From contig JAJTCL010000028.1 of the NCBI GenBank assembly GCA_021323255.1, positions 1 through 15,525 of the forward strand: 15,525 nt of DNA, given 5' to 3'. Made by a program: the position numbers and the translations under genes. Source of the stretch: Propionibacteriaceae bacterium. GTDB lineage: Bacteria > Actinomycetota > Actinomycetes > Propionibacteriales > Propionibacteriaceae. The notes under the pieces were generated by a model. It was given only the letters and a program-made list of their open reading frames with translations. It had not been told where the DNA came from and did not search any database. Positions 8,860 through 15,525 of the stretch are shown in pieces (within the stretch, counting starts at the first letter, position 1; each line of letters begins with the position of its first letter).

Positions 8860-10085
8860 TGCGCCTCCACAAGCTCCACCCGGATCCGGCTGACGATGCG
8901 GTGCAAGGCATCCCGGACGACTTCGGTATCGCGATCCCGGACGATGACGTATCCCTCGCCTTCGTAACCTGACGAGGCGGGTTGCCCGATGTCCGGCAGG
9001 CGGGCCTCCACGACGAGGTGCCCGATCTCCCGCTGCAGCTCCTCGACCCCATGGACTGCCCTGACCCGACCGCGGCCTTGTCCTCGGAGGTACGCCGTGC
9101 CGGCGGCGTACCGGCGCTCGGGTGGGTCGAACGTGCCGAGAAGGACCAACTCCGCCCAGGCCCGGTAGAAATCAACGTCATGGACGTACCCCAGCATTGA
9201 GCTGATCTGGGCACCGGGGGGTCGAGCCGCGACCTCCGAGACGGCAACCGAACCGTCCGGCCGGCGGAACCACTCCATGTGAGTCAGCGCATCCCGTACG
9301 CCGAGCGCCCGCAAAGCGGCCGGGCCGATCTCCCAGATCCCGTTGTAGCGCGGATCATCCAATTCCCGAGGCAGCAATACGGTCCACTGAATCCACGGTT
9401 GGCGCAGAACCTCCAGCGGCGTCGGGTAGTAGTCGGCGATCGAGGAAAACACGGTCTGGTCGCCGACCGTGACGCTGTCGAACGTGTGCTCCTCTCCCAC
9501 GAGGAATTCCTCGAGCAATCCCGGTGCGTCCGCCCGCGGAGGAATCGCCTCGAGCCAGCCGCGAAGAGCTGTCCCATCATCCAGCCGGTAGGTAGCCTGC
9601 GCTCCGGCGCCCGCCGGAGGTTTTGCCACCAGCGGAAACCCGACTTCTTCGGCAAACCCCAGCGCTTCCGCGGGATTGGTGACCAGCTGGTGTCGTGCGC
9701 AGGGCACCCCGGCAGCGCGCAGCACCGTTTTCATCCGGGACTTGTCGCGGACGTTGAGTGCGGTCTGCACATCCATGCCATCAAGGCCGAGCACCTCTCG
9801 TGCGTACGCCATGGGCACCTGCAGCTGCTCCAGCGCTCCGATCAGACGGTCGATGGGCCCCATCTGCTGGCTGAGGCCGCGTACCGCATCAACCAGCTGC
9901 TGCGGATCAAGGGCATCATCGACCCGCCAATGCCCGTCCAGGTGCTCCTTCAAGTCCGGGGACAGTCGGTCGGCTGGCTCGGTGGTGATGACGGCCAAGC
10001 GGACGCCGGGCACGTGTGCGGCCGTGGCGACAAATCGCGCAGTTGCGGGCAGTAGGAAGGGTGCGACGAAGGCGGCGACCACCAT
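8856..10085 (-). CDS. ATP-grasp ligase (paralogue B, 409 aa)
   Basis: This is a second ATP-grasp enzyme with the same layout as its neighbours: a Rossmann-like N-terminus (VVAAFVAPFLLPATARF), RDK (113-115), K155 followed by PPAGAGA, LLEEFLVGEEHTFD (190-203), HMEW (269-272), and E284 with RPPG (288-291). The open frame extends to 10286, but the extra 67 residues are Arg-rich, match nothing, and overlap the divergent gene at 10199. Starting at ATG 10085 gives 409 aa, in line with 404 and 410 aa for the paralogues, so that start is chosen. No strong Shine-Dalgarno is seen. It is the first gene of the - strand pair and overlaps the next by four bases. In the metal block the usual Asn is Ala (EVAAR). 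It likely forms an amide or related bond on a small carboxylate; the substrate is unknown. Confidence 0.84.
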   Translation of the reverse strand: MVVAAFVAPFLLPATARFVATAAHVPGVRLAVITTEPADRLSPDLKEHLDGHWRVDDALDPQQLVDAVRGLSQQMGPIDRLIGALEQLQVPMAYAREVLGLDGMDVQTALNVRDKSRMKTVLRAAGVPCARHQLVTNPAEALGFAEEVGFPLVAKPPAGAGAQATYRLDDGTALRGWLEAIPPRADAPGLLEEFLVGEEHTFDSVTVGDQTVFSSIADYYPTPLEVLRQPWIQWTVLLPRELDDPRYNGIWEIGPAALRALGVRDALTHMEWFRRPDGSVAVSEVAARPPGAQISSMLGYVHDVDFYRAWAELVLLGTFDPPERRYAAGTAYLRGQGRGRVRAVHGVEELQREIGHLVVEARLPDIGQPASSGYEGEGYVIVRDRDTEVVRDALHRIVSRIRVELVEAQ

Positions 10086-10198
10086 AAGAGGGACACTACG
10101 GTCTGTGCCTCGACCCTGTCGAAGGGCACTGAATGGCGCTTCGATGAGCTCCGTGCACACAAGCCCGTGCCGCCGCGCCAGCCGCAACGCGCAGTAGC
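10086..10198. promoter_or_regulatory. Divergent control region between ATP-grasp genes B and C
   Basis: These 113 bp separate the two divergent ATP-grasp starts and must hold the promoters of both arms if the starts are right. No confident -35/-10 pair stands out on either strand. At 10108-10125 there is a small imperfect palindrome, CCTCGAC-CCT-GTCGAAGG, similar to half of the REP-like element at the right end of the window. It could be an operator or a degenerate repeat. Confidence 0.4.
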
Positions 10199-11431
10199 AT
10201 GCCGAACGTGAATGTCGTGTTCGTCGAGCCGAATTTTCCGCCAACGCAACGCAACTTCGTCCGCGGGCTTGCCGAGGTTGGTGCATCGGTCATCGGGATC
10301 GGGGAGTCCCACACCGACGCGCTGGACGAACAACTCAAAAGCTGGATGACGCACTATCACCACGTACCGTCGGTGGTCGACGTGGGAGTCATGACCGACG
10401 CCGTGCGTTGGATTCAGGACAAGGTGTGGGTCGACCGACTGGAGACGACGATCGAGGCGCACGCGCTCTCGGTGGCCCAGGTACGGGAGAACTGCACGAT
10501 CCCGGGCACCTCGGTGCGTACGGCTTGGCTCTGCCGGGACAAGCCATCGATGAAGGAGGCGCTGCGTGCGGCAGGAGTGCCTACTGCCGCCTCCGCGGCT
10601 GTGCACACCGCTGCCGAGGTGTACGACTTCGTCAACGTGATCGGCTATCCGATCATCCTCAAACCACGTACCGGCGCCGGTGCTCTCGACACGACCCGGG
10701 TGGACAACAAGGCCGAACTAGACGCGGCGCTCGGCCGGTTCGGCGGCCAGGGTGTTGACTCCATCGCCGTCGAGGAGTTTGTCGAAGGCCACGAGGGGTT
10801 CTACGACACGGTTTGTGTCAACGGTTATGTCTCGTTGGATTTCGTCTCGCATTACTACCCGAACGTGCTCGAAGCGATGCGGGCCCGATGGATCTCCCCA
10901 CAGTTCATCGCCACTAATCGCGTGGATTCGGTTTCGGACTACAACCAGATTCGGGAGCTGGGTTATCGGGTCAACGAGGCACTGGGCATCGGGACCTCCG
11001 CGACACATATGGAGTGGTTCTTCGGCCCAAAGGGACTACGGTTCTCCGAGATAGGCTGCCGCCCGCCGGGAGTTGGGGCATGGGATCTGTATTCGGTCGG
11101 CAACGATTTCGACTTGTATCGCGAATGGGCGAATGCGATCGTGCACGACCATATCGCCGCCCATCCGTCCCGACGCTACGCCGCCGGCATCGTGGCACTC
11201 CGGCCCGATCAGGACGGCAACATCACCGGCTATTCAGGTGTCGAGGAGATGCAGGCCCGGTCCGGCGAGTGGGTGATCGACGCACATCTGCCTTCGCCGG
11301 GAACCCCGACGCAGCCAGTGGAGGCGGGGTACATGGCCAACGCGTACGTCCGTATGCGTCATCCCGACTACGACGTGTTGCGCGGCCTGCTGGACGACGT
11401 CGGCCGCACCATTCACGTGTACGCCCAGTGA
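10199..11431 (+). CDS. ATP-grasp ligase (paralogue C, 410 aa)
   Basis: The third ATP-grasp paralogue opens with VNVVFVEPNFPPTQRNFVRGL, a Rossmann-like domain. It then shows RDK (113-115), K155 in IILKPRTGAGA, VEEFVEG (191-197), HMEW (270-273), and E284 with RPPG (288-291). The metal block reads EIGCR, again without the usual Asn. It starts at ATG 10199, divergent from paralogue B, and its TGA overlaps the GTG of the following esterase gene (11428-11431), which implies coupled translation and a joint function. The N-terminal domain differs from A and B more than the catalytic half does, which would suit different substrates or successive steps. It probably ligates a carboxylate to an amine; the actual substrate is not known. 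The frame is intact. Confidence 0.86.
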   Translation: MPNVNVVFVEPNFPPTQRNFVRGLAEVGASVIGIGESHTDALDEQLKSWMTHYHHVPSVVDVGVMTDAVRWIQDKVWVDRLETTIEAHALSVAQVRENCTIPGTSVRTAWLCRDKPSMKEALRAAGVPTAASAAVHTAAEVYDFVNVIGYPIILKPRTGAGALDTTRVDNKAELDAALGRFGGQGVDSIAVEEFVEGHEGFYDTVCVNGYVSLDFVSHYYPNVLEAMRARWISPQFIATNRVDSVSDYNQIRELGYRVNEALGIGTSATHMEWFFGPKGLRFSEIGCRPPGVGAWDLYSVGNDFDLYREWANAIVHDHIAAHPSRRYAAGIVALRPDQDGNITGYSGVEEMQARSGEWVIDAHLPSPGTPTQPVEAGYMANAYVRMRHPDYDVLRGLLDDVGRTIHVYAQ

Positions 11432-12615
11432 ATAAAGCCGCTGGGCGTCACCATCACTGGTCTGCTGGAAGCGGCACAAATCGCCTCGCTATCAATCAGC
11501 TCCAGCAACGGGGCTGGGTCGACGAAGCGGCGGTGGACGATTTCCTCGCAGGTCGCGAAGTTCCCATCGTCGAGGGCCGCCACTGCACCTTCCTCTTCCG
11601 AGGTGAGGCCGATGCGGTATATCTCGCCCAGCGGATAGTCGGCCTACCTTCTCGAATGCCCATGCGGCGAGTTGCCGCGACCACCTTGTGGTATGTCGTT
11701 CTCAAGGTGCCTGAAAGGTCGCGGATCAATTACCAGATCGAGGTGGTACGCGGCGAGCACGTCGAGCGATTCAATGATCCGCTGAATCCAAAGCTCTCAC
11801 ACAGCCCTTTCGGGGCTATCTCGGTGTGCTTTTCTTTCGGCTACACAAATCCCGAGTGGACTTTTCCGGATCCGGATGCGCCTTCGGGCGAGCTGACCGA
11901 ACTTGTCGTGGAAAGCCACGCCCTGGAACGCGAGTGCCGAGTGACGTTATATCTGCCAGCGAAATTCGATCGCACGAAATCGTATCCGTTACTGGTGGTA
12001 CATGATGGCGGTGAATTCCTGCAATACGCGGCAGCGAAGGCCGTTCTCGACAACCTCATCCACCGCCGCGAGATCCCGCCAACGATCGCTGCCTTCTTGC
12101 ACCCGAAGGATCGGCTTGTCGAATACGCCAATTCCGCAGAGCACGCCCACTTTCTCACCAACGAACTCTTACCGCACTTGGAGATGGAGTTCCCACTGAC
12201 GGGTGACCGATCCGGCCGTATGGTGCTCGGCGCAAGTTTTGGGGCAGTCGCCGCATTGTCGACCGCATACGCCTCACCCGGCACGTACGGATCACTGATA
12301 CTCCTGTCAGGTTCTTTTGTCTCAGCTGATGCCGGAACCGATCACGGCGGTGGGCCCGCGTTTGATCCGGTTGTGCAGTTCGTCAACCGCTACCGTGCCC
12401 GGCCTCGCCATGTTGCAGAACGGCTTTTCGTCAGTTGCGGTTTATATGAGCCGCTGATCATTCCGAACCGATCGATCGTGCCGATTTTCAGATCTGCGGG
12501 CATGCACGTGCGTTACGTCGAGTCCCGGGATGGTCACACCTGGGAGAACTGGCGCGACCAGCTGCGCGACGCTTTGTGGTGGGTTGCAGGCGATCCGGCT
12601 GTCGGGTCCACCTAA
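11428..12615 (+). CDS. Fes-like esterase (enterochelin-esterase family, alpha/beta-hydrolase)
   Basis: The product is 395 aa. The N-terminal half (about 1-150) has the beta-rich, carbohydrate-binding-like character of enterochelin esterases (a WYVVLKVPERSRINYQIEV stretch, then PFGAISVC). The C-terminal half is a PF00756-type hydrolase with an HDGGEF strand end, the nucleophile elbow GASFGA with Ser-270, and the closing DGHTWENWRDQL with His-370. The family cleaves ester bonds in siderophores and related depsipeptides, and some members transfer acyl groups. The open frame extends upstream to 11014, but that part overlaps paralogue C in another frame. GTG 11428 is chosen because it overlaps the preceding stop as GTGA. 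It forms an operon with ATP-grasp C and with the membrane-protein gene that begins three bases later. The family assignment is good; a siderophore role is not supported by any other gene here. Confidence 0.82.
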   Translation: MNKAAGRHHHWSAGSGTNRLAINQLQQRGWVDEAAVDDFLAGREVPIVEGRHCTFLFRGEADAVYLAQRIVGLPSRMPMRRVAATTLWYVVLKVPERSRINYQIEVVRGEHVERFNDPLNPKLSHSPFGAISVCFSFGYTNPEWTFPDPDAPSGELTELVVESHALERECRVTLYLPAKFDRTKSYPLLVVHDGGEFLQYAAAKAVLDNLIHRREIPPTIAAFLHPKDRLVEYANSAEHAHFLTNELLPHLEMEFPLTGDRSGRMVLGASFGAVAALSTAYASPGTYGSLILLSGSFVSADAGTDHGGGPAFDPVVQFVNRYRARPRHVAERLFVSCGLYEPLIIPNRSIVPIFRSAGMHVRYVESRDGHTWENWRDQLRDALWWVAGDPAVGST

Positions 12616-12618
12616 GTC

Positions 12619-13650
12619 ATGGTGGATGCAGCTGGAATCATCGGCAGCGGTAGTCCGGGTGACGATGGACTATCGCCCGTCGAGCACGCTGAGCAGCTGA
12701 GATCTTCGGCTCCGAAGCTTGCCGCCTTATTGACCCGCAGCGGACCTGTGGAGCTGGCTCGGCAGTATGCGGAGGCTGATACCGAAGCGCTTGCTGCCGA
12801 GCGAACGTTCAAGGGATGGGTGAGCCGGGCCAACCGGGCAGTCCTCGGTACGGCGACGGTGAGCGCGCTCTTGATGGCCGTTGCACTGCTTGCCGACAGA
12901 TTGGACGGATTGGCGCGGACAGCCCTCATCGTGCTCGCTCTTGCCGGTGTGGCAGCCGGTGGGATCGCGTCGATGTCGCTGTTCAGGGTGAAGGAGGGTC
13001 GGCTCCTCGAGGACTGGATGACAGCGCGGGCACGGGCAGAGACCAAGCGGTTGTCCTACTTCAACTACATCGTGAACTCTTCAGTACAGCCGCTCGATCT
13101 CCAGTTGGAGCTGCTGAAGTTGGAGTACTTTCGCCGCTATCAACTAGATCTTCAGCTCGCCTACTACAAGACCCGACGGTCGGACCACCGCAAGTCGGCA
13201 GAACGCACCCTCAGCATCTCGGCCGGAGCCGTCTTGGTGGCGGCCATTGCCTCAGGTGCGGCCGGAGTGCTCGGTGCGCAGAACAGCGAATGGGCTGCCC
13301 TCGGCTCGCTTGCGGTGTTCGGCGCCGCGCTTCAGGCGTTCGCCGCTTCCCGGGAATCCATCAACCAAGATCGCAGGAACGCCGAGCGCTATGACAACAC
13401 AGCTCAGGCACTGCAAGGCTTACGCGAGCGCCTCGACGAGGTGCGACTCCGCATCGCCGCCGGATTCCCGTCAGTGCTCGGTGAATACGTCGCCGCCGTA
13501 CAGGACCAGCTGTCGCTCGAACATCGGCAATGGTTGGAGGGAGCGGAGAATATGCGGGCAGCCGTGGCCAGGCTGGAGAAGGCGCTCAGCAGCGGGGCTT
13601 CGCAGTCCGACACCGCCTCCAACGAAGAAGGTGCCGCTCGCAAGGACTGA
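12619..13650 (+). CDS. Four-TM membrane protein resembling SLATT/DUF4231 effector proteins
   Basis: The product is 343 aa with no signal peptide. Two pairs of hydrophobic helices are seen, at about 74-93 with 101-120 and about 198-220 with 224-244. A charged helical region lies between them (WMTARARAETKRLSYF, then LDLQLAYYKTRRSDH), and a long coiled-coil-like tail covers 245-325. The layout and the W-x-x-RARAE and YY segments resemble fused SLATT_3/SLATT_1 (DUF4231-like) proteins, 2TM domains predicted to act as membrane effectors next to nucleotide-signal systems. This is recognition by eye and could be wrong. The start is ATG 12619, three bases after the TAA of the esterase, so it is co-transcribed with ATP-grasp C and the esterase. 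It may alternatively be an exporter-like or anchoring partner for the product of that locus. It converges on the TIR-GDPD gene, 175 bp away. Confidence 0.6.
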   Translation: MVDAAGIIGSGSPGDDGLSPVEHAEQLRSSAPKLAALLTRSGPVELARQYAEADTEALAAERTFKGWVSRANRAVLGTATVSALLMAVALLADRLDGLARTALIVLALAGVAAGGIASMSLFRVKEGRLLEDWMTARARAETKRLSYFNYIVNSSVQPLDLQLELLKLEYFRRYQLDLQLAYYKTRRSDHRKSAERTLSISAGAVLVAAIASGAAGVLGAQNSEWAALGSLAVFGAALQAFAASRESINQDRRNAERYDNTAQALQGLRERLDEVRLRIAAGFPSVLGEYVAAVQDQLSLEHRQWLEGAENMRAAVARLEKALSSGASQSDTASNEEGAARKD

Positions 13651-13825
13651 AGGTGCCGACGCCCCCCATTTGGGGCTGCTCGCGCATCGCGCATGGAATC
13701 CGCCGCTGTCGTCGTCGCTCGCAGAGGGAAGAACGCCTCCGCTCTCTCCTCTTCCATGCGGCGGTGCGCGATTCCCGACGCTCGCAGCCCGAGGCGGCAA
13801 TGGGCGTGCAACCCGGGCGATCAAC

Positions 13826-15367
13826 TCACTGTGTGGCCAGCCAGGCTTCGTACGCGCTGGGTTTGTCGGTCAGCACCTTGTCGGTGCCGGCCGACTTCGC
13901 CTTCTCCCAGGCCTGTTCCTCATTGACGGTCCAGACGATGACGATGAGTCCAGCCTTCTTCAGCTCGCTCACATAATCCTTCGTCGCCACTTCGTGGTTG
14001 ACCGCAATAGCCCACAACTTCTCGCCGGCCAATCGGCTTACCGGAACCTCTTCGCCAACGAAGAGCATGCGAGGAAGATCGGGTGCCAGCTTCTCGATCT
14101 GCGCCAGCCGGTCCGGGTCATTCGAGGTGACAACCGTGCGATCACTGAGCCCGTTGCTGCGGATCACCTCGATGAACTCCTCATTTTGTGCAGCGGTCTG
14201 GTCCACTTTGACCTCGACGTAGACCCATGAGCTGTGGCTCGCCAGGCCTTCCATCACAGCTGCGTACGTCGTCAGCGGATAATCTTGTTGATTCTTGCTG
14301 AATGAGCGACAGTGCTCGTTGAGCTCATCCCATGTCGTCTTGGACACTCGGTAAGGCCGATCGCACCGGAGCCCCTGGGTGGCCGTCTCATCGTGGACAA
14401 TCACCGCAACGTTGTCACTGGTCCATCGCACGTCGGTCTCCACCGCGAAACCGTCGTCGGCCGCGGCGGTGAGGGATTCAAACGTCTGCAGCGGATACTT
14501 CTCGTCGCCGCCGCGGTGGGCGAGGATGTCCGAACCGGTCGGATCCTCAGCCGTCGCAGTCTTCGAGGGACTACCCGACGGACTGCCCGATGGCGAATTT
14601 GCGGCGGAATTGCCTGGATCGGTCGCCGTAGGTTGGTCTGGATCGCGCGTCAAGTACCAGCCGGCAACACCAACCGCCACCAACAAAAGGATCGAGGCAG
14701 CAAGGGCCACCCACCTACCCGTTCGTCTTCGGACCGTTCCCGTTCGAACTGAGCCTCGATCGCTTCCGGATCCGGCAGGATCTGACGGGCCCTCATCGCT
14801 CGTCCACGCGGGGGCCGTAGATTCCGCCGGAGGTACGGGAGGTGTCGTCTCCAGTATCGACGGCTTCGCCGCCTCGCGGCGGACGTCGTTCAAGGTGTCG
14901 TTCAGCACCCTCAAGAGTCGACGCGTGTCGAAGTTGACCGGGTTGATCTCCACCGCCTGGCGACGGGTCAAAGCCGCAAGCCCTGTTGGCAATTCCTGAG
15001 GCGCCGGCATCTTCGCGTTGTCGACGAGGATGGGAATCACGCGAACGTCGTCACGTTTCAGGGCGGTCTCAACCTCGAGCCGGACGAAGTCTGTTGGGTC
15101 ATCGATGCGCCTGGCTCCGCTGGCATCTTTGACCGTGAGCCACTGAGGACCGATCAGCGCGAGCAGCACCTGGCACGAGCCCACGGCCCACTGGATTCGT
15201 TCCACGAAGTCGTCGCCCGGCTCGATGTTGTCGACATCCTTGAAGACCCGGTTAGCGCCTAGCTCAGCTACCAGCAGGTCATAGAGCTGTCGCGCCGGCC
15301 ACGCCGTCTCCTGGCGTCGATAGCTGATGAAGACCCGCCCCGCCTCGCCGTTCTCCATGCTGTCCAC
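13826..15367 (-). CDS. TIR domain - transmembrane helix - glycerophosphodiester phosphodiesterase fusion
   Basis: This is a 513-aa single frame. Residues 11-155 form a bacterial TIR domain (RVFISYRR; a VFKDVDNIEPGDDF loop; LLALIGPQWL). Glu-98 in DFVRLEVETAL lies where TIR NADases have their catalytic Glu. A low-complexity stretch (about 170-210) and basic residues RRRTGR (213-218) lead into one TM helix (219-239). A linker of GSPS units (about 250-275) comes next. Residues 281-510 form a GDPD TIM barrel with HRG (284-286), E310 and D312, HD (325-326), E385 in VEVKV and a TDKP end; these are the expected catalytic and metal residues. The usual ENT motif is altered to LQT (293-295). The positive-inside rule places TIR in the cytoplasm and GDPD outside. 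GDPDs hydrolyse glycerophosphodiesters, and TIRs often cleave NAD+. The start is GTG 15367, with GGTGAG five bases before it; ATG 15358 is an alternative. The domain calls are firm; the joint role is unknown. Confidence 0.87.
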   Translation of the reverse strand: MDSMENGEAGRVFISYRRQETAWPARQLYDLLVAELGANRVFKDVDNIEPGDDFVERIQWAVGSCQVLLALIGPQWLTVKDASGARRIDDPTDFVRLEVETALKRDDVRVIPILVDNAKMPAPQELPTGLAALTRRQAVEINPVNFDTRRLLRVLNDTLNDVRREAAKPSILETTPPVPPAESTAPAWTSDEGPSDPAGSGSDRGSVRTGTVRRRTGRWVALAASILLLVAVGVAGWYLTRDPDQPTATDPGNSAANSPSGSPSGSPSKTATAEDPTGSDILAHRGGDEKYPLQTFESLTAAADDGFAVETDVRWTSDNVAVIVHDETATQGLRCDRPYRVSKTTWDELNEHCRSFSKNQQDYPLTTYAAVMEGLASHSSWVYVEVKVDQTAAQNEEFIEVIRSNGLSDRTVVTSNDPDRLAQIEKLAPDLPRMLFVGEEVPVSRLAGEKLWAIAVNHEVATKDYVSELKKAGLIVIVWTVNEEQAWEKAKSAGTDKVLTDKPSAYEAWLATQ

Positions 15368-15477
15368 TTCTACTCACCCGAGCGCCTGGTGTAAGCCTAA
15401 GAGCTAGGCCGCCGGCGTCGGTCAGGGGAATCACGCCTGGCCTCTATTCCGCCGAGTCCACGACCGGCGAATGTGCC

Positions 15478-15518
15478 CTGAGCTTGTCGAAGGGCCGTTC
15501 GCGCTTCGACAGGCTCAG
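15478..15518. repeat. REP-like inverted repeat
   Basis: CTGAGCTTGTCGAAG (15478-15492) pairs with CTTCGACAGGCTCAG (15504-15518) over 15 positions with one mismatch, leaving an 11-base loop. This type of intergenic palindrome, with CTTCGACAGGCTCAG as its core, is familiar from many actinobacterial genomes. A degenerate half-like copy lies at 10108-10125. It sits upstream of the TIR-GDPD gene, about 110 bp from its start, so it may mark the end of a neighbouring transcript outside the window. Confidence 0.65.
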
Positions 15519-15525
15519 CGCGCAT

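Noticed and set aside
8476..10055. Long + strand open frames opposite the ATP-grasp A and B genes
   Set aside because: They are mirror frames of GC-rich coding DNA, have Arg/Pro/His-rich products and no domain; the - strand frames carry clear ATP-grasp motifs.
10086..10286. N-terminal extension of ATP-grasp B to 10286
   Set aside because: It is Arg-rich, overlaps the divergent ATP-grasp C gene, and would make the protein 67 residues longer than its paralogues.
11014..11427. N-terminal extension of the Fes-like esterase to 11014
   Set aside because: It lies in another frame inside ATP-grasp C, reads as an Arg-rich shadow, and the GTGA start at 11428 explains the gene fully.
11428..12615. Siderophore (enterobactin-type) locus based on the Fes-like esterase
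   Set aside because: No siderophore synthetase, transporter or receptor gene is in the window, and the Fes family also covers other esterases.
13661..13676. GCCCC-CCATTT-GGGGC hairpin between convergent genes as a terminator
   Set aside because: The stem is only five base pairs and there is no T-tract. The place is right for a terminator, but the sequence is too weak to call.
13651..13825. Short + strand open frame (from 13693) with repeated CGCTCGCAG words
   Set aside because: It has no ribosome binding site, runs into the antisense of the TIR-GDPD gene, and its Arg/Ser-rich product looks like non-coding GC-rich sequence.

Overview
This is a GC-rich window with NB-ARC/LuxR regulators, AbiEi/DUF559-type proteins, GTG and TTG starts and a REP-like palindrome. 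That combination points to an actinomycete chromosome (Actinomycetota). I cannot name the genus. No rRNA, tRNA, CRISPR array or transposase is visible.

Left part (1-4299, + strand): two tandem paralogues of a large STAND-type LuxR regulator (NB-ARC ATPase, TPR-like middle, C-terminal GerE helix-turn-helix). Both are broken. The first runs in from the left edge and carries an in-frame TAG, a frameshift and an 11-bp tandem duplication that shifts the HTH out of frame. The second has a good ribosome binding site and GTG start but about five small frameshifts. The genes further right are mostly intact, so this is local gene decay.

Centre (4313-12615): a DUF3500 gene (- strand) diverges from a small esterase (+). 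An AbiEi-like/DUF559 gene with a doubtful 5' end follows. Then comes the most coherent block: three ATP-grasp ligases of 404, 409 and 410 aa. Two are on the - strand as an overlapping pair. The third is divergent on the + strand, and a Fes-like esterase overlaps its end by four bases (GTGA). A four-TM membrane protein (12619-13650) starts three bases after the Fes-like esterase. With the small esterase, this looks like a biosynthetic locus in which ATP-grasp enzymes join carboxylates to amines (or similar nucleophiles) and alpha/beta-hydrolases trim, cyclise or transfer the product. The chemistry is inferred, and I do not recognise a described pathway.

Right part (12619-15525): the membrane protein resembles SLATT/DUF4231 2TM effector proteins. 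It converges on a - strand gene for an unusual fusion: N-terminal TIR domain with the catalytic Glu in place, one transmembrane helix, a Ser/Pro/Gly-rich linker, and a C-terminal glycerophosphodiester phosphodiesterase (GDPD) domain predicted to lie outside the membrane. The window ends in a REP-like inverted repeat.

The two candidates for something undescribed are the three-ATP-grasp/two-esterase/membrane-protein locus and the TIR-TM-GDPD fusion.
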